Shown here: piece by piece, positions 37,287 through 46,579 of the stretch
How the letters are laid out: every line of letters begins with the position of its first letter
How positions within the stretch are numbered: the stretch's first letter is position 1
DNA from: Balanoglossus misakiensis
Lineage: Eukaryota; Hemichordata
NCBI GenBank assembly: GCA_040954595.2
Contig: JBECUI020000027.1
Location: forward strand, 124,001-188,000
DNA: 64,000 nucleotides
Direction: 5' to 3'
Notes under the pieces: generated by a model
What the model saw: only the letters and a program-made list of their open reading frames with translations
What the model was told of the DNA's origin: nothing
Databases searched by the model: none
Made by a program: the position numbers and the translations under genes

Positions 37287-37660
37287 GGCAAAAAACCGCT
37301 GATTTTTATAACGACAAGAGCAGAAGATAACAAGGCTAGAGTTTTTCTCCTTTGTGCTAAATTCAGATCGAACATACAAGTAGAAAAAAATAATTTAAAA
37401 GAGTCCAGCAAAATATTTTTCCCCATAAAAAACCATGCCTAGAAAGTTTAACTTCCTTAGAAAATTACTTCAAGACAAAACCACACCCAGCCTCCCGACA
37501 CAGGAAAACTCCATTCAGGGAGCTTGATTTACCCCATCCCTTAAAGATTCCCCCCGTCGTTGAATCCAAGCGACCATAGGTAGCACACTGGTTCGCTGTT
37601 AGACATCAGTAGCGATTAACCCTTTTCTACAGTATAATTAAAAATTATTATAGAGATATT
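37287..37660. promoter_or_regulatory. Divergent promoter region aroA / large exported protein
   Basis: 374 bp without a gene. On the plus strand a perfect TATAAT (37633-37638) stands 22 nt upstream of the ATG at 37661; no good -35 is seen at 17 nt (AGCGAT-like). AT-rich sequence at 37380-37440 probably carries the aroA promoter, but I cannot pick one. Confidence 0.45.
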
Positions 37661-40600
37661 ATGAATCGGATGAAACTTCCTTGGTTGATAGCGTATTTTT
37701 TTACCTTCATAAGCATCTTCATTGGTGTGGAAGAGTTACGGGCGCAAGAAATAGTTTGGACATGGGTAGGGATCACGAGCTCCGATTGGACCGAATCCTC
37801 CAATTGGACGTCTACCACCAACGCAAATAATTATCCAGGTTATTACGCTGGCCCTCCGCCTGTTCCCCTTGAGCATGTCTATATCCCCAGCAACGCTCCT
37901 GCAGACCCCAGTCTTTCTTTGCTCTCCGAAAACAGTATAACCATCACAGGTCGTTTCTTTCTTGGCGATACCTCTATATTGCCCGTAAAGCTGGAACTGG
38001 CAGGAAAAGGCCTAACGGTAATGGGCTCGGTGAAACTTAGCGGAATAATAACCGGAGGAGGAACAATCAACTTCCAGAATGATGTTGAAGTTTCGGGAAA
38101 TACCACTTTAAGCACCGTAGGAACAAGTGATGGCGACATTGTTTTGGGTAGTAATGCTGCCAAGAATGTAAAACTGGGAGCTAATCTTGTTATAGAAACG
38201 ACAACAGGCAATATCAACATAAATGGAAAGGTTCTTCGTGAAACTGGATCTCCAACTCTAAGTATTAACACACAAGGCACGGTTTCGGTGATAGAAAGCG
38301 TAAGCAAGCAATCCGATAGGTTATCGGCCATCATTTTTAACTTCAGTGGACAAGGAAGATTTGCAAGCAATGCCATACCCTCACTTTTTGCCGAAAACTT
38401 CATAAGGATTCAAGGAGTATCAGGTTCCCTCACCCAGCAACTGAACAGCAGCATCATGACCAGGGAACTTATTGTTTCGACAAAGCCAAGAATTGCCAAT
38501 ATCCCTTCTTCTATTTCTCTTTCTAATGACAATGTTATCGGGACTCCTACCTTGGAGGGCACAGTCAGCCTAACCACGGAAGATAGGGGCCGTATCCATC
38601 TTGTTAACAAGTCCATTGGAAAATTGCGGATAGTCGACAAGGTTGAATCAAATGGTGGCGATATTTCCATTGAACATGAAGAAGGTGCGCTTATTATTGC
38701 CTACCCTATTTCTACACCCCAAGGGAATGTCAGCCTGAAAGCCCAAAAGGTACTTATAGAAACCGCTTTGGGTACATCACCCTTAGCTCTGGGCTCCATG
38801 ATAATAACAGCAAGTCTCAACATTGAACTTGGGGGAGACATCGTAACAAATTCCGGTGGGGTATCGTTTATGGGCCCCCTGGAAGTAACAAACGATCTCA
38901 CGATTGACTCAGGAGGACCCGGAGCTAACATCCTTTTCGAGAGCACTATCAATGGCGATAGGAACAACCATACCATGCGGCTCGATGCTGGAGCAGGTTC
39001 CATCTCCACTGCTGGAGAAATCGGTAACAGCATTCCCATTGGGACCCTGGATGTAGAGGCCAGGGGAGGCTTCAGCCAAGGAGGCAAAGTTACCTTGGCT
39101 GAAGATCTTATTATTCAAACAGAAACCCCCTACGAACTTAATGGGCATGACCTTATGATCGGGGGAAGGCTTAACTGTCTTGGCACACTGAGAGCTCAGG
39201 ATTTGGAAACCATCACCATCAAAACCGATATCTACATCAATACCTTTGAGCCAGCCTTGAGCAAGGTTGTCCTGGACGGTAATCAGGATGGAAGTATCGA
39301 TACTCTGGAGTCGGCAAGATTTTACGATCTCACCATAAACAAAACTTCCTCTTCCATTAGCTCTTCCAATAATGGGATCACCGTTATCAACTCCCTCCAG
39401 ATGCTCAGCGGCACATGGAATGCTGGTAATGGGCTTAGCCATACTATCTCGGGAAACTGGGATTCCCGTTCCATAACTTTTCGGAGCGACAGGTCCTTGA
39501 TTGTCCTTGCAGACCTGGGCGATATCCCTCCTGCTTCGCTTCCTCAAATCTTTCTGAACCCCGGAGAGGGTTTCCATGACCTGGAAATCAAGAACAGCAG
39601 AAATGCGGCCAGCTCTCTGGAACTAGCCAATAAACTCTCTATTACTGAAACGGCAGTCTTGTTCACAGGCCTTAACAACAGCATCACTGCGGGAGGAGAT
39701 GTTTCTATTGATTTGGAAGCCGAGATAACGGTAGGGTTCAATGGGAACCTGAAAGTGGACCGAGATCTTCGTATAGCCGGAACACTTGAACTTCAGGGCA
39801 ACAGAGCCCTGGAGCTAGGGAGAAACTTGGATATTACCGATGGAGCTTTCCTTTATCCCGACAATGGAGGAAGGGTTACGTTTAATGGAGGAAGAGTCCA
39901 GAAACTAACCAGCGCCGGCTCAGACCTCAACAATATCGAAATCAATAACGCTAGCACCCTCAATCTCAATGATAAATTGACGATTAATAATGGACTTTTT
40001 ATTACAAACGGGGCATTTAATCCTGGCAATCACACCATAAACTTTCAAGGCAGCCTCTGGTCAGTAGACAGCAACAATGGCAGCTTCGATCATTCCGTTA
40101 TTGTGGACGAGGAGCAGGGAGAAAGGAACAGACGGGTTGTATTTGCCAATTCCGGAATCACAAATATTTCAGGAAAAAGCACTTTTTTTGATTTTGTCTG
40201 CAGCATTCCAGGAGCCCAGTTGCAATTTGCCGTAGGCACAGAACATCTACAAACCATAAACAACCTCTTTTTTGTTACAGGAATCGAAAATAACCAAATA
40301 CGATTGACGGGAAACAACTCCACAAATCATTGGTTTATCAATGTTAAAAAGGAGGCCTTTATCAAAGAAACCTATGTGGAATGGAGTTCGGCTACGAGTC
40401 CCATTCTTCTCTATGCCAGCTGCATCGATGGGGGGTATACCATTAATTGGTTTTTTACAATTTCCATCGAGTCCAGTTATGCAGAAGATAGCGATAGAAA
40501 CGGTAAAATTGACACGATCCGGGTTCGTGTAAAAGAGGGTACGGTGCTCAGCACAGCAACTCCCTATGATCCCGGCAGAGTTAAGGCAGAGGTTCAGGAC

Positions 40601-42022
40601 CAGGAGGTCTTGGGGATCTCCAGTAGCGACAAAAACGGTGCGGCGCGAGTGAGCGACAACGAATTTTTTATTCACCTGGAAGAACCAGCCAGCTTTGATA
40701 CCAGTTCCTCACTACGATGGAAGCTCACCGCCAATGGAAGGAACGGCATTGAAAGCAGCTCTGATTCCAAGATTATCGAGTACGGTGCGATAAGCACCTG
40801 GAACGATACCGTCGACAGGGCTCCTCCGAAAATTACTCTTTCTCTTGCTGTGGCCAATGGGCGCAATGAGATTTTTGTTAGATTCTCGGAATTGGTAAGA
40901 CAGCACAATGGGGATCCTATTGCCGCCGATAACTTCCGCTACAACGGAAAGGCAAACATTATAGGAATGACCCGAATAGATAGCTCCGATGAGGGAACTT
41001 CTGAAATCCTGCTGCTTCTGGATAGCCCCGTCACAGCGGACGAGGTTCTTAACTACCAAAGTATCGAGGTCCTGAGCTACATCGATGATATGACCAGAGT
41101 AACCTTTCCCAACTCCCCCCCCCCGCCTTCTGATCCATTGTATCCCAGTCCCGGAGATCCCCTTTTAGAGGTGGGAACTACCCACCGCGTTTCAGACTTG
41201 GCTCTTGGAATTGTTGGTGACGGAGTAATAGAAGCCGTCTATGGGCAAAGCGCTACTATAGAAGTTTCTGAAGGGGGACCTGGAAGGGTCTCAAACTTTG
41301 ATGGTTCTGATTATCTTCAGTGGGATGATATCTATATTGAGGCTCATATACACAACGACTATGCCTCCCCGGGGTCCAATTCCCCTAACGTTGATATTGT
41401 CTATGCTCTCAATGTCCCTAGCAACTACCGTAGCGATGGGCTCTGGCTCCCTTCTTCCGGTGTAGATGGAATATTCGACCTGGTTGCAGAAACTTACCCC
41501 AACACCGTAAGCATTGCCCAAAGAAGTGCCAATCTGTCCAACGTGCAGCTGCGTGGTTTTGACATCCCCAAAGAATCGGAACAACTAGAAAATAGAGGCC
41601 TTGTCGATTTCTTTTTCCGCATTAACCGGAGTCCCCAACCTCTCTACGGCGCCAGAGTTATTAGTGAGAGTTCCATGCAGTGGTACTCGGAAATACGGCC
41701 CTGGTCCTTTACCTTGAGAGACATCCTACGCCAAAAAGGAAGGGTTACCATACTCAACAATATTTTTAACCCTGAAAAAGAGGAAAGGTCCGCCATCAAC
41801 TATATTCTGGATAAGGGGGGGAATGTGAGCATCCAGGTTTTTGATTTATCCGGCGGCAAGGTTATGGTGCTTCAACAGGGTTTCCAGGAGGCCGGAGAAT
41901 ACACCATTGCCTGGACAGGAAGGAATATGAGCGAAAAAATCGTCTCCCGGGGGATATACTTCATCCGGATTGTGGGGCCGGGGGGAGTCGATGAAATACG
42001 CAAGGTCCTGGTTGTCCGATAG
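37661..42022 (+). CDS. Large exported beta-rich protein with C-terminal FlgD-like Ig domain
   Basis: 1453 residues. Signal peptide at 1-~28 (IAYFFTFISIFIGVEELRAQE). Residues ~90-900 are low-complexity beta-strand repeats rich in Gly, Asn, Ser and Thr (INFQNDVEVSGNTTL, ITAGGDVSIDLEAE, NLKVDRDLRIAGTL), as in filamentous-haemagglutinin-like beta-helices. Residues ~935-1100 have Ig-like strands, including a possible calcium-binding AEDSDRNGKIDTIRV. The end (NVSIQVFDLSGGKVM, EYTIAWTGRNMSEK, SRGIYFIRI) is a FlgD-type Ig domain as used for surface attachment or sorting. A C10 run at 41115-41124 encodes the PPPP near residue 1154; a slip would remove ~300 C-terminal residues. Function unknown, probably a surface or outer-membrane-associated protein. 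Confidence 0.85.
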   Translation: MNRMKLPWLIAYFFTFISIFIGVEELRAQEIVWTWVGITSSDWTESSNWTSTTNANNYPGYYAGPPPVPLEHVYIPSNAPADPSLSLLSENSITITGRFFLGDTSILPVKLELAGKGLTVMGSVKLSGIITGGGTINFQNDVEVSGNTTLSTVGTSDGDIVLGSNAAKNVKLGANLVIETTTGNININGKVLRETGSPTLSINTQGTVSVIESVSKQSDRLSAIIFNFSGQGRFASNAIPSLFAENFIRIQGVSGSLTQQLNSSIMTRELIVSTKPRIANIPSSISLSNDNVIGTPTLEGTVSLTTEDRGRIHLVNKSIGKLRIVDKVESNGGDISIEHEEGALIIAYPISTPQGNVSLKAQKVLIETALGTSPLALGSMIITASLNIELGGDIVTNSGGVSFMGPLEVTNDLTIDSGGPGANILFESTINGDRNNHTMRLDAGAGSISTAGEIGNSIPIGTLDVEARGGFSQGGKVTLAEDLIIQTETPYELNGHDLMIGGRLNCLGTLRAQDLETITIKTDIYINTFEPALSKVVLDGNQDGSIDTLESARFYDLTINKTSSSISSSNNGITVINSLQMLSGTWNAGNGLSHTISGNWDSRSITFRSDRSLIVLADLGDIPPASLPQIFLNPGEGFHDLEIKNSRNAASSLELANKLSITETAVLFTGLNNSITAGGDVSIDLEAEITVGFNGNLKVDRDLRIAGTLELQGNRALELGRNLDITDGAFLYPDNGGRVTFNGGRVQKLTSAGSDLNNIEINNASTLNLNDKLTINNGLFITNGAFNPGNHTINFQGSLWSVDSNNGSFDHSVIVDEEQGERNRRVVFANSGITNISGKSTFFDFVCSIPGAQLQFAVGTEHLQTINNLFFVTGIENNQIRLTGNNSTNHWFINVKKEAFIKETYVEWSSATSPILLYASCIDGGYTINWFFTISIESSYAEDSDRNGKIDTIRVRVKEGTVLSTATPYDPGRVKAEVQDQEVLGISSSDKNGAARVSDNEFFIHLEEPASFDTSSSLRWKLTANGRNGIESSSDSKIIEYGAISTWNDTVDRAPPKITLSLAVANGRNEIFVRFSELVRQHNGDPIAADNFRYNGKANIIGMTRIDSSDEGTSEILLLLDSPVTADEVLNYQSIEVLSYIDDMTRVTFPNSPPPPSDPLYPSPGDPLLEVGTTHRVSDLALGIVGDGVIEAVYGQSATIEVSEGGPGRVSNFDGSDYLQWDDIYIEAHIHNDYASPGSNSPNVDIVYALNVPSNYRSDGLWLPSSGVDGIFDLVAETYPNTVSIAQRSANLSNVQLRGFDIPKESEQLENRGLVDFFFRINRSPQPLYGARVISESSMQWYSEIRPWSFTLRDILRQKGRVTILNNIFNPEKEERSAINYILDKGGNVSIQVFDLSGGKVMVLQQGFQEAGEYTIAWTGRNMSEKIVSRGIYFIRIVGPGGVDEIRKVLVVR

Positions 42023-42036
42023 GGAGTAAAACAGGC

Positions 42037-42729
42037 TTAGTGGTTTTCTTGCGATACTCTTCCCCGGCGATAAAATTCTTCTTCCAGCTCCCTGGCCCTG
42101 GGCAGTGTTTTGCGGAGCCACCGAAGGGTGGTCTTCTTCTTGTCTTCTTCGTCTAGCTGCCAAGAAAGAGAACTTCCTTTAAGTCGTCGAGAGAGAATGT
42201 AAAGAATAATGGCGGCACTGGCCGAAAGATTAAAACTGTCCACAAAGCCCACCATGGGAATTGTCAGAAATTCATCGGCCTGGGTGTATACATGTTCAGA
42301 AATGCCGTCTTTCTCAGTTCCCAGGACCAAGGCCGCAGGACCTGAACAAAGGTTGAGAGTTTCAGGACTGAAGTTTTTTCTTGCCTGGGGCACCGTGGCT
42401 ACAATTCTGTAGCCACGGGCCTTCAAATCTTTGAGGACCTGGGAGGTATTGTTTCCCTCCTGATCTCGATGTTTATAGATATCCAACCATTGTGCCGTTC
42501 CCAAGGCCACGTTGTCGTCTATCTGGCAGCGATTGTTATTCTCTATTACATGAATCTCCTGTATCCCCAGGGCATCACAGTGCCGAAGGACAGCACTGGC
42601 GTTCTGGGCCTGGTAGATGTCCTCAAGAACCACAGTAAGATAACGAGTACGTTGCTCCAGAACCGTAACCATTCTTTCCTGCCGTTGTTGACTCAACTGC
42701 TTTAGAAGAAAGGTTGTGAGGGTTTCCAT
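42037..42729 (-). CDS. trmH: tRNA guanosine-2'-O-methyltransferase (SPOUT, TrmH type)
   Basis: Methylates the ribose of G18 in the tRNA D-loop by homology. 230 residues from the ATG at 42729, chosen because AGGAG lies six bases upstream; a TTG five codons earlier would include that Shine-Dalgarno. SPOUT motifs: NASAVLRHCDALG (motif 1), AALVLGTEKDGIS (motif 2), IPMVGFVDSFNLSASAAI (motif 3 with the knot). The ~40-residue basic C-terminal tail resembles that of E. coli TrmH. It converges with the gene at its left. Confidence 0.9.
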   Translation of the reverse strand: METLTTFLLKQLSQQRQERMVTVLEQRTRYLTVVLEDIYQAQNASAVLRHCDALGIQEIHVIENNNRCQIDDNVALGTAQWLDIYKHRDQEGNNTSQVLKDLKARGYRIVATVPQARKNFSPETLNLCSGPAALVLGTEKDGISEHVYTQADEFLTIPMVGFVDSFNLSASAAIILYILSRRLKGSSLSWQLDEEDKKKTTLRWLRKTLPRARELEEEFYRRGRVSQENH

Positions 42730-42833
42730 AAAATTCTCCTGCAAAACAATGGTGCATCATAAACTTTCAAGGTTCCTTTGAAATAGCTGTCCACGTTGAC
42801 TACTCGTAAAAAGAAATACTAAAGTAAACAACT

Positions 42834-44612
42834 ATGACCCCCCTTTATCGCCTGCGGTTTCATCTAACGATGTACCTTCTGACGGCCACCTTTATGGGGT
42901 TGATGTTGGGATGTTCTTCTTTACCTGAACTGGTTTTAGATGATACAGCATTTCTGAATGACATGGTGAGAAATGTCTTGAGGGGACGAGAATTACTTAT
43001 TGGCCCAGAAGACTTAGAAGAAATTGACAAGCTTCTTTTAAGCCCTCTTGCTGATCATAGAAAAGCAGGTATCCTGCTCTCTGATCAGTCTAAAAATGCC
43101 GATCTGATAAAAAAAATTCCTCTCTTCACACTGGACCCCCATCCAGAAGTTGCCGCCCAAGCAAGAGAAATCATCCTCAAAGAAGCCAATATTTATCTTG
43201 TTTACCTTCTAAACAACCTGAACCACCACGATGTCCAAGTACGGCGGACCATGCTGAACCTCCTAAAAGAAATCGATTCTCCCTCTTTGCCATTTTTGCT
43301 TGTTTCCCTTTTTGGAAGCAATGACAAGCTTGTTCGGGAATCGGCAGCTCAAGCCTTCGCACAGACGGTCCCATCGCGGCATTTTCTCTTAAATGAAGCT
43401 TTGGAGGACGAGGATACTTTGATCAGGGGAACAGCCCTCACCGCACTGGCTTGGTATGACGACCCTGTTGTTATTTCTATTCTCATTGAAGCCTTTATGG
43501 ATGCTGACAGTGAAGTACGGAGCCAGGCCAAGTTTGCCGCATCCCGCCTAAAATCCAAGGCCCTGCCAGCACTGCATAGGACGGCCTTGCAGCTCCCGGC
43601 ACCCTATGAATTGCGATTAGCTTCCCTGGAAGTTGTTCAAGGGATCCACTCTCCCGAAAGTCTCCCTACCCTCCTCCTTCTTCTGGAAGATCCAGATAAA
43701 CGTATCAGGAACAAGGTGGGAACCATCCTGGAGGGCTATGGCCCCGAGACCATACCAGCTTTGAGCAAGATGTACAGCGAAGCTGGAGTTCACGAGATCA
43801 ATTTACGTCTTCATATCCTGCGCTTGCTGGGGAATATCAATGATGAGGAAGCTCTCCCCGTTCTTATCTCCGCCATCTTAGACACAGATCCCGCCGTGGA
43901 AAAAGAAGCCTTGAGGGGCCTTGAATCTCTAGGACCCAGGGCCCACGAGGCCCTAATGCCTCTTCTGAATCAGAAAGATGAAAAGTCCCAGGAGGCTGCC
44001 CTTCAGCTCCTTCTGAACGATGCCTCCCCAAGGCTTTATGAAGACATTGAAGGAATCAATTCCACAGGGATGCTCCTGCTATTTAAAAAAGCCTCTCCAC
44101 AGGAAATTCGGGATTACCTGATAGCCATTGCCGCACCCGCCTCCTACAGAGAGAACATTGGGAAACTCAAAGAGGCCTGGGACCTTGCCGAAGAATACCT
44201 CCTTCTCAAGGAAGAAATCGATTCAGGAAAAAATCCCTACCTCCAGGCCTCCCGCAAGCAGGAACTTCTCTCTGTACAATCCCGTCTTGTCCTTAAAGAG
44301 TCTTTCGATCTTCTCCACAGCTATTCTCAGACTCAGGATCCAACAATCCTGAAAGCCTCCAAAGAAACCCTGGCAGAAAGCCGCATCCTGGAGGAAGAGG
44401 CTCGGGAACAGAAAACAATCATGATGGAAATGAGCCAGGAAATAAGAGACACCGGCGAGAAAAAATTTCAGCGATACAGGGAAATCCAGGAAATCCTCAC
44501 CCTAACCTGGGAGCACACCATTGCCCCTCTGCTGCCCCTGGCCCAAAAAGTCTATGCCGAGCGAAACATCGACCCCGAATCCCTGGCCCTAAAGATCTTA
44601 CTTATTCGATAA
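42834..44612 (+). CDS. HEAT-repeat lipoprotein
   Basis: 592 residues. Lipoprotein signal MYLLTATFMGLMLGC with a good lipobox LMLGC (Cys about residue 27). Residues ~60-400 are HEAT/Armadillo-like alpha-helical repeats of ~31-38 residues, recognised from DPHPEVAAQAREIIL, HHDVQVRRTMLNLL, DADSEVRSQAKFA, DPDKRIRNKVGTIL and DTDPAVEKEALRGL. The C-terminal ~190 residues are charged and helical, probably coiled coil. HEAT arrays act as protein-binding scaffolds; the partner is unknown. Anchored in a membrane, side not determined. Confidence 0.85.
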   Translation: MTPLYRLRFHLTMYLLTATFMGLMLGCSSLPELVLDDTAFLNDMVRNVLRGRELLIGPEDLEEIDKLLLSPLADHRKAGILLSDQSKNADLIKKIPLFTLDPHPEVAAQAREIILKEANIYLVYLLNNLNHHDVQVRRTMLNLLKEIDSPSLPFLLVSLFGSNDKLVRESAAQAFAQTVPSRHFLLNEALEDEDTLIRGTALTALAWYDDPVVISILIEAFMDADSEVRSQAKFAASRLKSKALPALHRTALQLPAPYELRLASLEVVQGIHSPESLPTLLLLLEDPDKRIRNKVGTILEGYGPETIPALSKMYSEAGVHEINLRLHILRLLGNINDEEALPVLISAILDTDPAVEKEALRGLESLGPRAHEALMPLLNQKDEKSQEAALQLLLNDASPRLYEDIEGINSTGMLLLFKKASPQEIRDYLIAIAAPASYRENIGKLKEAWDLAEEYLLLKEEIDSGKNPYLQASRKQELLSVQSRLVLKESFDLLHSYSQTQDPTILKASKETLAESRILEEEAREQKTIMMEMSQEIRDTGEKKFQRYREIQEILTLTWEHTIAPLLPLAQKVYAERNIDPESLALKILLIR

Positions 44613-44801
44613 ACCCATTAGGAAGAACCGCTTCATCCTCCTATCAATATTCAGAAGAAGCCTCAGCTTGAGTGAAAAGGCATAGAAGGGGAATTGCCCT
44701 CAGAGCAACAATAAGGGGAGAACCTCTCCAGTCTCAGTGCGCCAGAACTCAAAGAGTCCCAAGGATTAGAAAATTTGTTAGACGATGGGGGATAAATGAA
44801 A

Positions 44802-44839
44802 AAGGCTGTTCCTAAAAATTGATTAAAAGGAACAGCCTT
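44802..44839 (-). terminator. Rho-independent terminator of tRNA-Asp
   Basis: Perfect 11-bp stem AAGGCTGTTCC / GGAACAGCCTT with a 16-nt loop. On the minus strand it is followed by TTTCATTT. It ends 8 bp after the tRNA 3' end. Confidence 0.85.
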
Positions 44840-44847
44840 GGTACTAA

Positions 44848-44921
44848 CGGAGACGACGGGGATCGAACCCGCGATCCCCGGCTTGACAGGCCGGTGCGAT
44901 AACCATCTTCGCTACGCCTCC
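44848..44921 (-). tRNA. tRNA-Asp (GUC)
   Basis: 74 nt, folds as a standard cloverleaf. Acceptor GGAGGCG/CGTCTCC (one G-U), D stem GCGA/TCGC, anticodon stem CCGGC/GCCGG around CTGTCAA giving anticodon GTC, T arm GCGGG-TTCGATC-CCCGT, discriminator G. The 3' CCA is not encoded (TTA follows), so it must be added. Confidence 0.97.
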
Positions 44922-44939
44922 AATAAACTTTAAGAGTAA

Positions 44940-44967
44940 ACTATAAAAAAAACTTCATATTAGTCAA
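44940..44967 (-). promoter_or_regulatory. Promoter of tRNA-Asp
   Basis: On the minus strand TTGACT (44962-44967) and TATAGT (44940-44945) are separated by 16 nt. The -10 lies 18 nt upstream of the mature tRNA 5' end. Confidence 0.75.
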
Positions 44968-45025
44968 GTACTGAAAAATTTTAGCCTCTCTTTTCCCCCT
45001 TTCAACTATAGATTAAAATTCTTTC

Positions 45026-46114
45026 ATGAATCCCCACCAACCCAAGACTGGTTCCGTCCGTCCTCCTCCGCTGCTTAGGTTTCTGCACTCCGAGGGACTC
45101 AGCTTGGCAGGAGTGGTCTCCTGGCCCCTTAACGACACTGAGGAAGCCGAGCGCCAAAGGCGAAGAGCAGCCTTGGAAACCTGGCTCTCCAAGGGCTACC
45201 AAGGACAGATGACTTGGTTGGAAAAGCACAAGGAGGCCAAATTTTCCCCCCAGACCGTTCTTCCCGGCTGCCGCTCAATTCTGGTGGTCGCCCTGAATTA
45301 CTACCGAGAAAACACCAAACCCCCTCCTTTCCCAGCAGGACGAGTGGCCCGATATGCCCGAGGACGAGACTACCACAAGGAGTTAGGAAGGCGCCTTAAA
45401 CGAATAGCCCGGGATTTAAGTAAACTCTACCCCGGTGAATCTTTCCGGGCCTTCACCGATGCCGGCCCTCTCCATGAAGTCTGGTTGGCCGAAAAGGCAG
45501 GATTGGTCTTTACGGGAAAAAACACCCTTGGTATCCATAATTTCCTCGGAAGTTGGCTCTTTTTGGGACATATTCTTTCTACAGTGAACTTCCCCCCCAC
45601 AGTCTCTTCACAACAAGGCGCCTGTCCCCAAAACTGCCAACGCTGCTTGAACATCTGTCCCACTGGTGCTCTGGAAGCACCCTACCGCATAAATGCAGCC
45701 CGATGCCTCTCCTACCTGACTATTGAACACCGGGGACCCTTTGATGAAGACCTGCGTCCCCTACTCGGCGATATGATATTCGGCTGCGATCTCTGCCAAG
45801 AAGTCTGCCCCCTCAATTACCGGCGGGAGATCACCGAAGTAAAGTCCTTTCTGCAGGATAAAGCCGGGACCTACCTGAATTTGGAAAAAATCCTGCGCAT
45901 TGAAACCCAGAAAGACTTCGTCGCCCACTTCGCCGGCTCCCCCCTGATGCGGACGGGCCGAGAAGGACTCATCCGCAACGCCTGCACCGTTGCAGCCAAC
46001 ATCAAGGCCTGGGAACTCCTGCCCCTGCTCCAGAAACTAGCCAGTGACCCCGACCCTGGCATCCGTGAACACGCCCAATGGGGCATTCGCCAGAAGGACC
46101 TGGAAAATGTATAA
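45026..46114 (+). CDS. queG: Epoxyqueuosine reductase
   Basis: Cobalamin and iron-sulfur enzyme that reduces epoxyqueuosine to queuosine in the tRNA wobble position; tRNA-Asp(GUC), a queuosine substrate, is encoded immediately upstream on the other strand. 362 residues. N-terminal cobalamin-binding part with ILVVALNYY and RYARGRDYH; catalytic Asp region FTDAGPLHEV; two 4Fe-4S sites in CPQNCQRCLNICPTGAL and CDLCQEVCPLN. The C-terminal HEAT-like helices LLPLLQKLASDPDPGIREHAQW are typical of QueG. Confidence 0.96.
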   Translation: MNPHQPKTGSVRPPPLLRFLHSEGLSLAGVVSWPLNDTEEAERQRRRAALETWLSKGYQGQMTWLEKHKEAKFSPQTVLPGCRSILVVALNYYRENTKPPPFPAGRVARYARGRDYHKELGRRLKRIARDLSKLYPGESFRAFTDAGPLHEVWLAEKAGLVFTGKNTLGIHNFLGSWLFLGHILSTVNFPPTVSSQQGACPQNCQRCLNICPTGALEAPYRINAARCLSYLTIEHRGPFDEDLRPLLGDMIFGCDLCQEVCPLNYRREITEVKSFLQDKAGTYLNLEKILRIETQKDFVAHFAGSPLMRTGREGLIRNACTVAANIKAWELLPLLQKLASDPDPGIREHAQWGIRQKDLENV

Positions 46115-46579
46115 AAGTCCTGCCCAAACAAAGCGTTGATTGGTATAACTTCCCGTGAATAAGTCTCTATAAAAAGAAACGCATACCGAAGAAAACTTAT
46201 CCTGAATTCAGATTGATACAACCCTTCACCGGCCAATTGCTTATACGGAATGGACACTCCATCAAGATTAGGAGAACTTGCAGCCATTCAAATACACACA
46301 TAGGACAATGTGCATTCACTGGACTCCTCAGGATTAGCTTTTGCCTTGTTTAATTTCTTGAATTAATGGGAAAGAAGCTTCTTGGACTCGGAACTGCCCA
46401 AACTAACAAAGCTAGATTCTCGTTACATATTCTTACAAGAACTCCAAAATCTCAGAGTACAGGACCACATGTGTCGACAGACTGAAGGATTTCTCTACGC
46501 GAGCGGCACTGTATTTCACAAGATGAAAATCCAGGACCTATCTCTTCCACCAGATTCGCAAGGCAAAAGCCCTCAGAAA
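46115..46579. other. Intergenic region queG / array 2
   Basis: 465 bp between the end of queG (+) and the end of the first array 2 gene (-). I see no gene, RNA or clear terminator. The last ~30 bp before 46580 match the 3' flanks of the C-terminal relics in the array 2 spacers. Confidence 0.4.
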
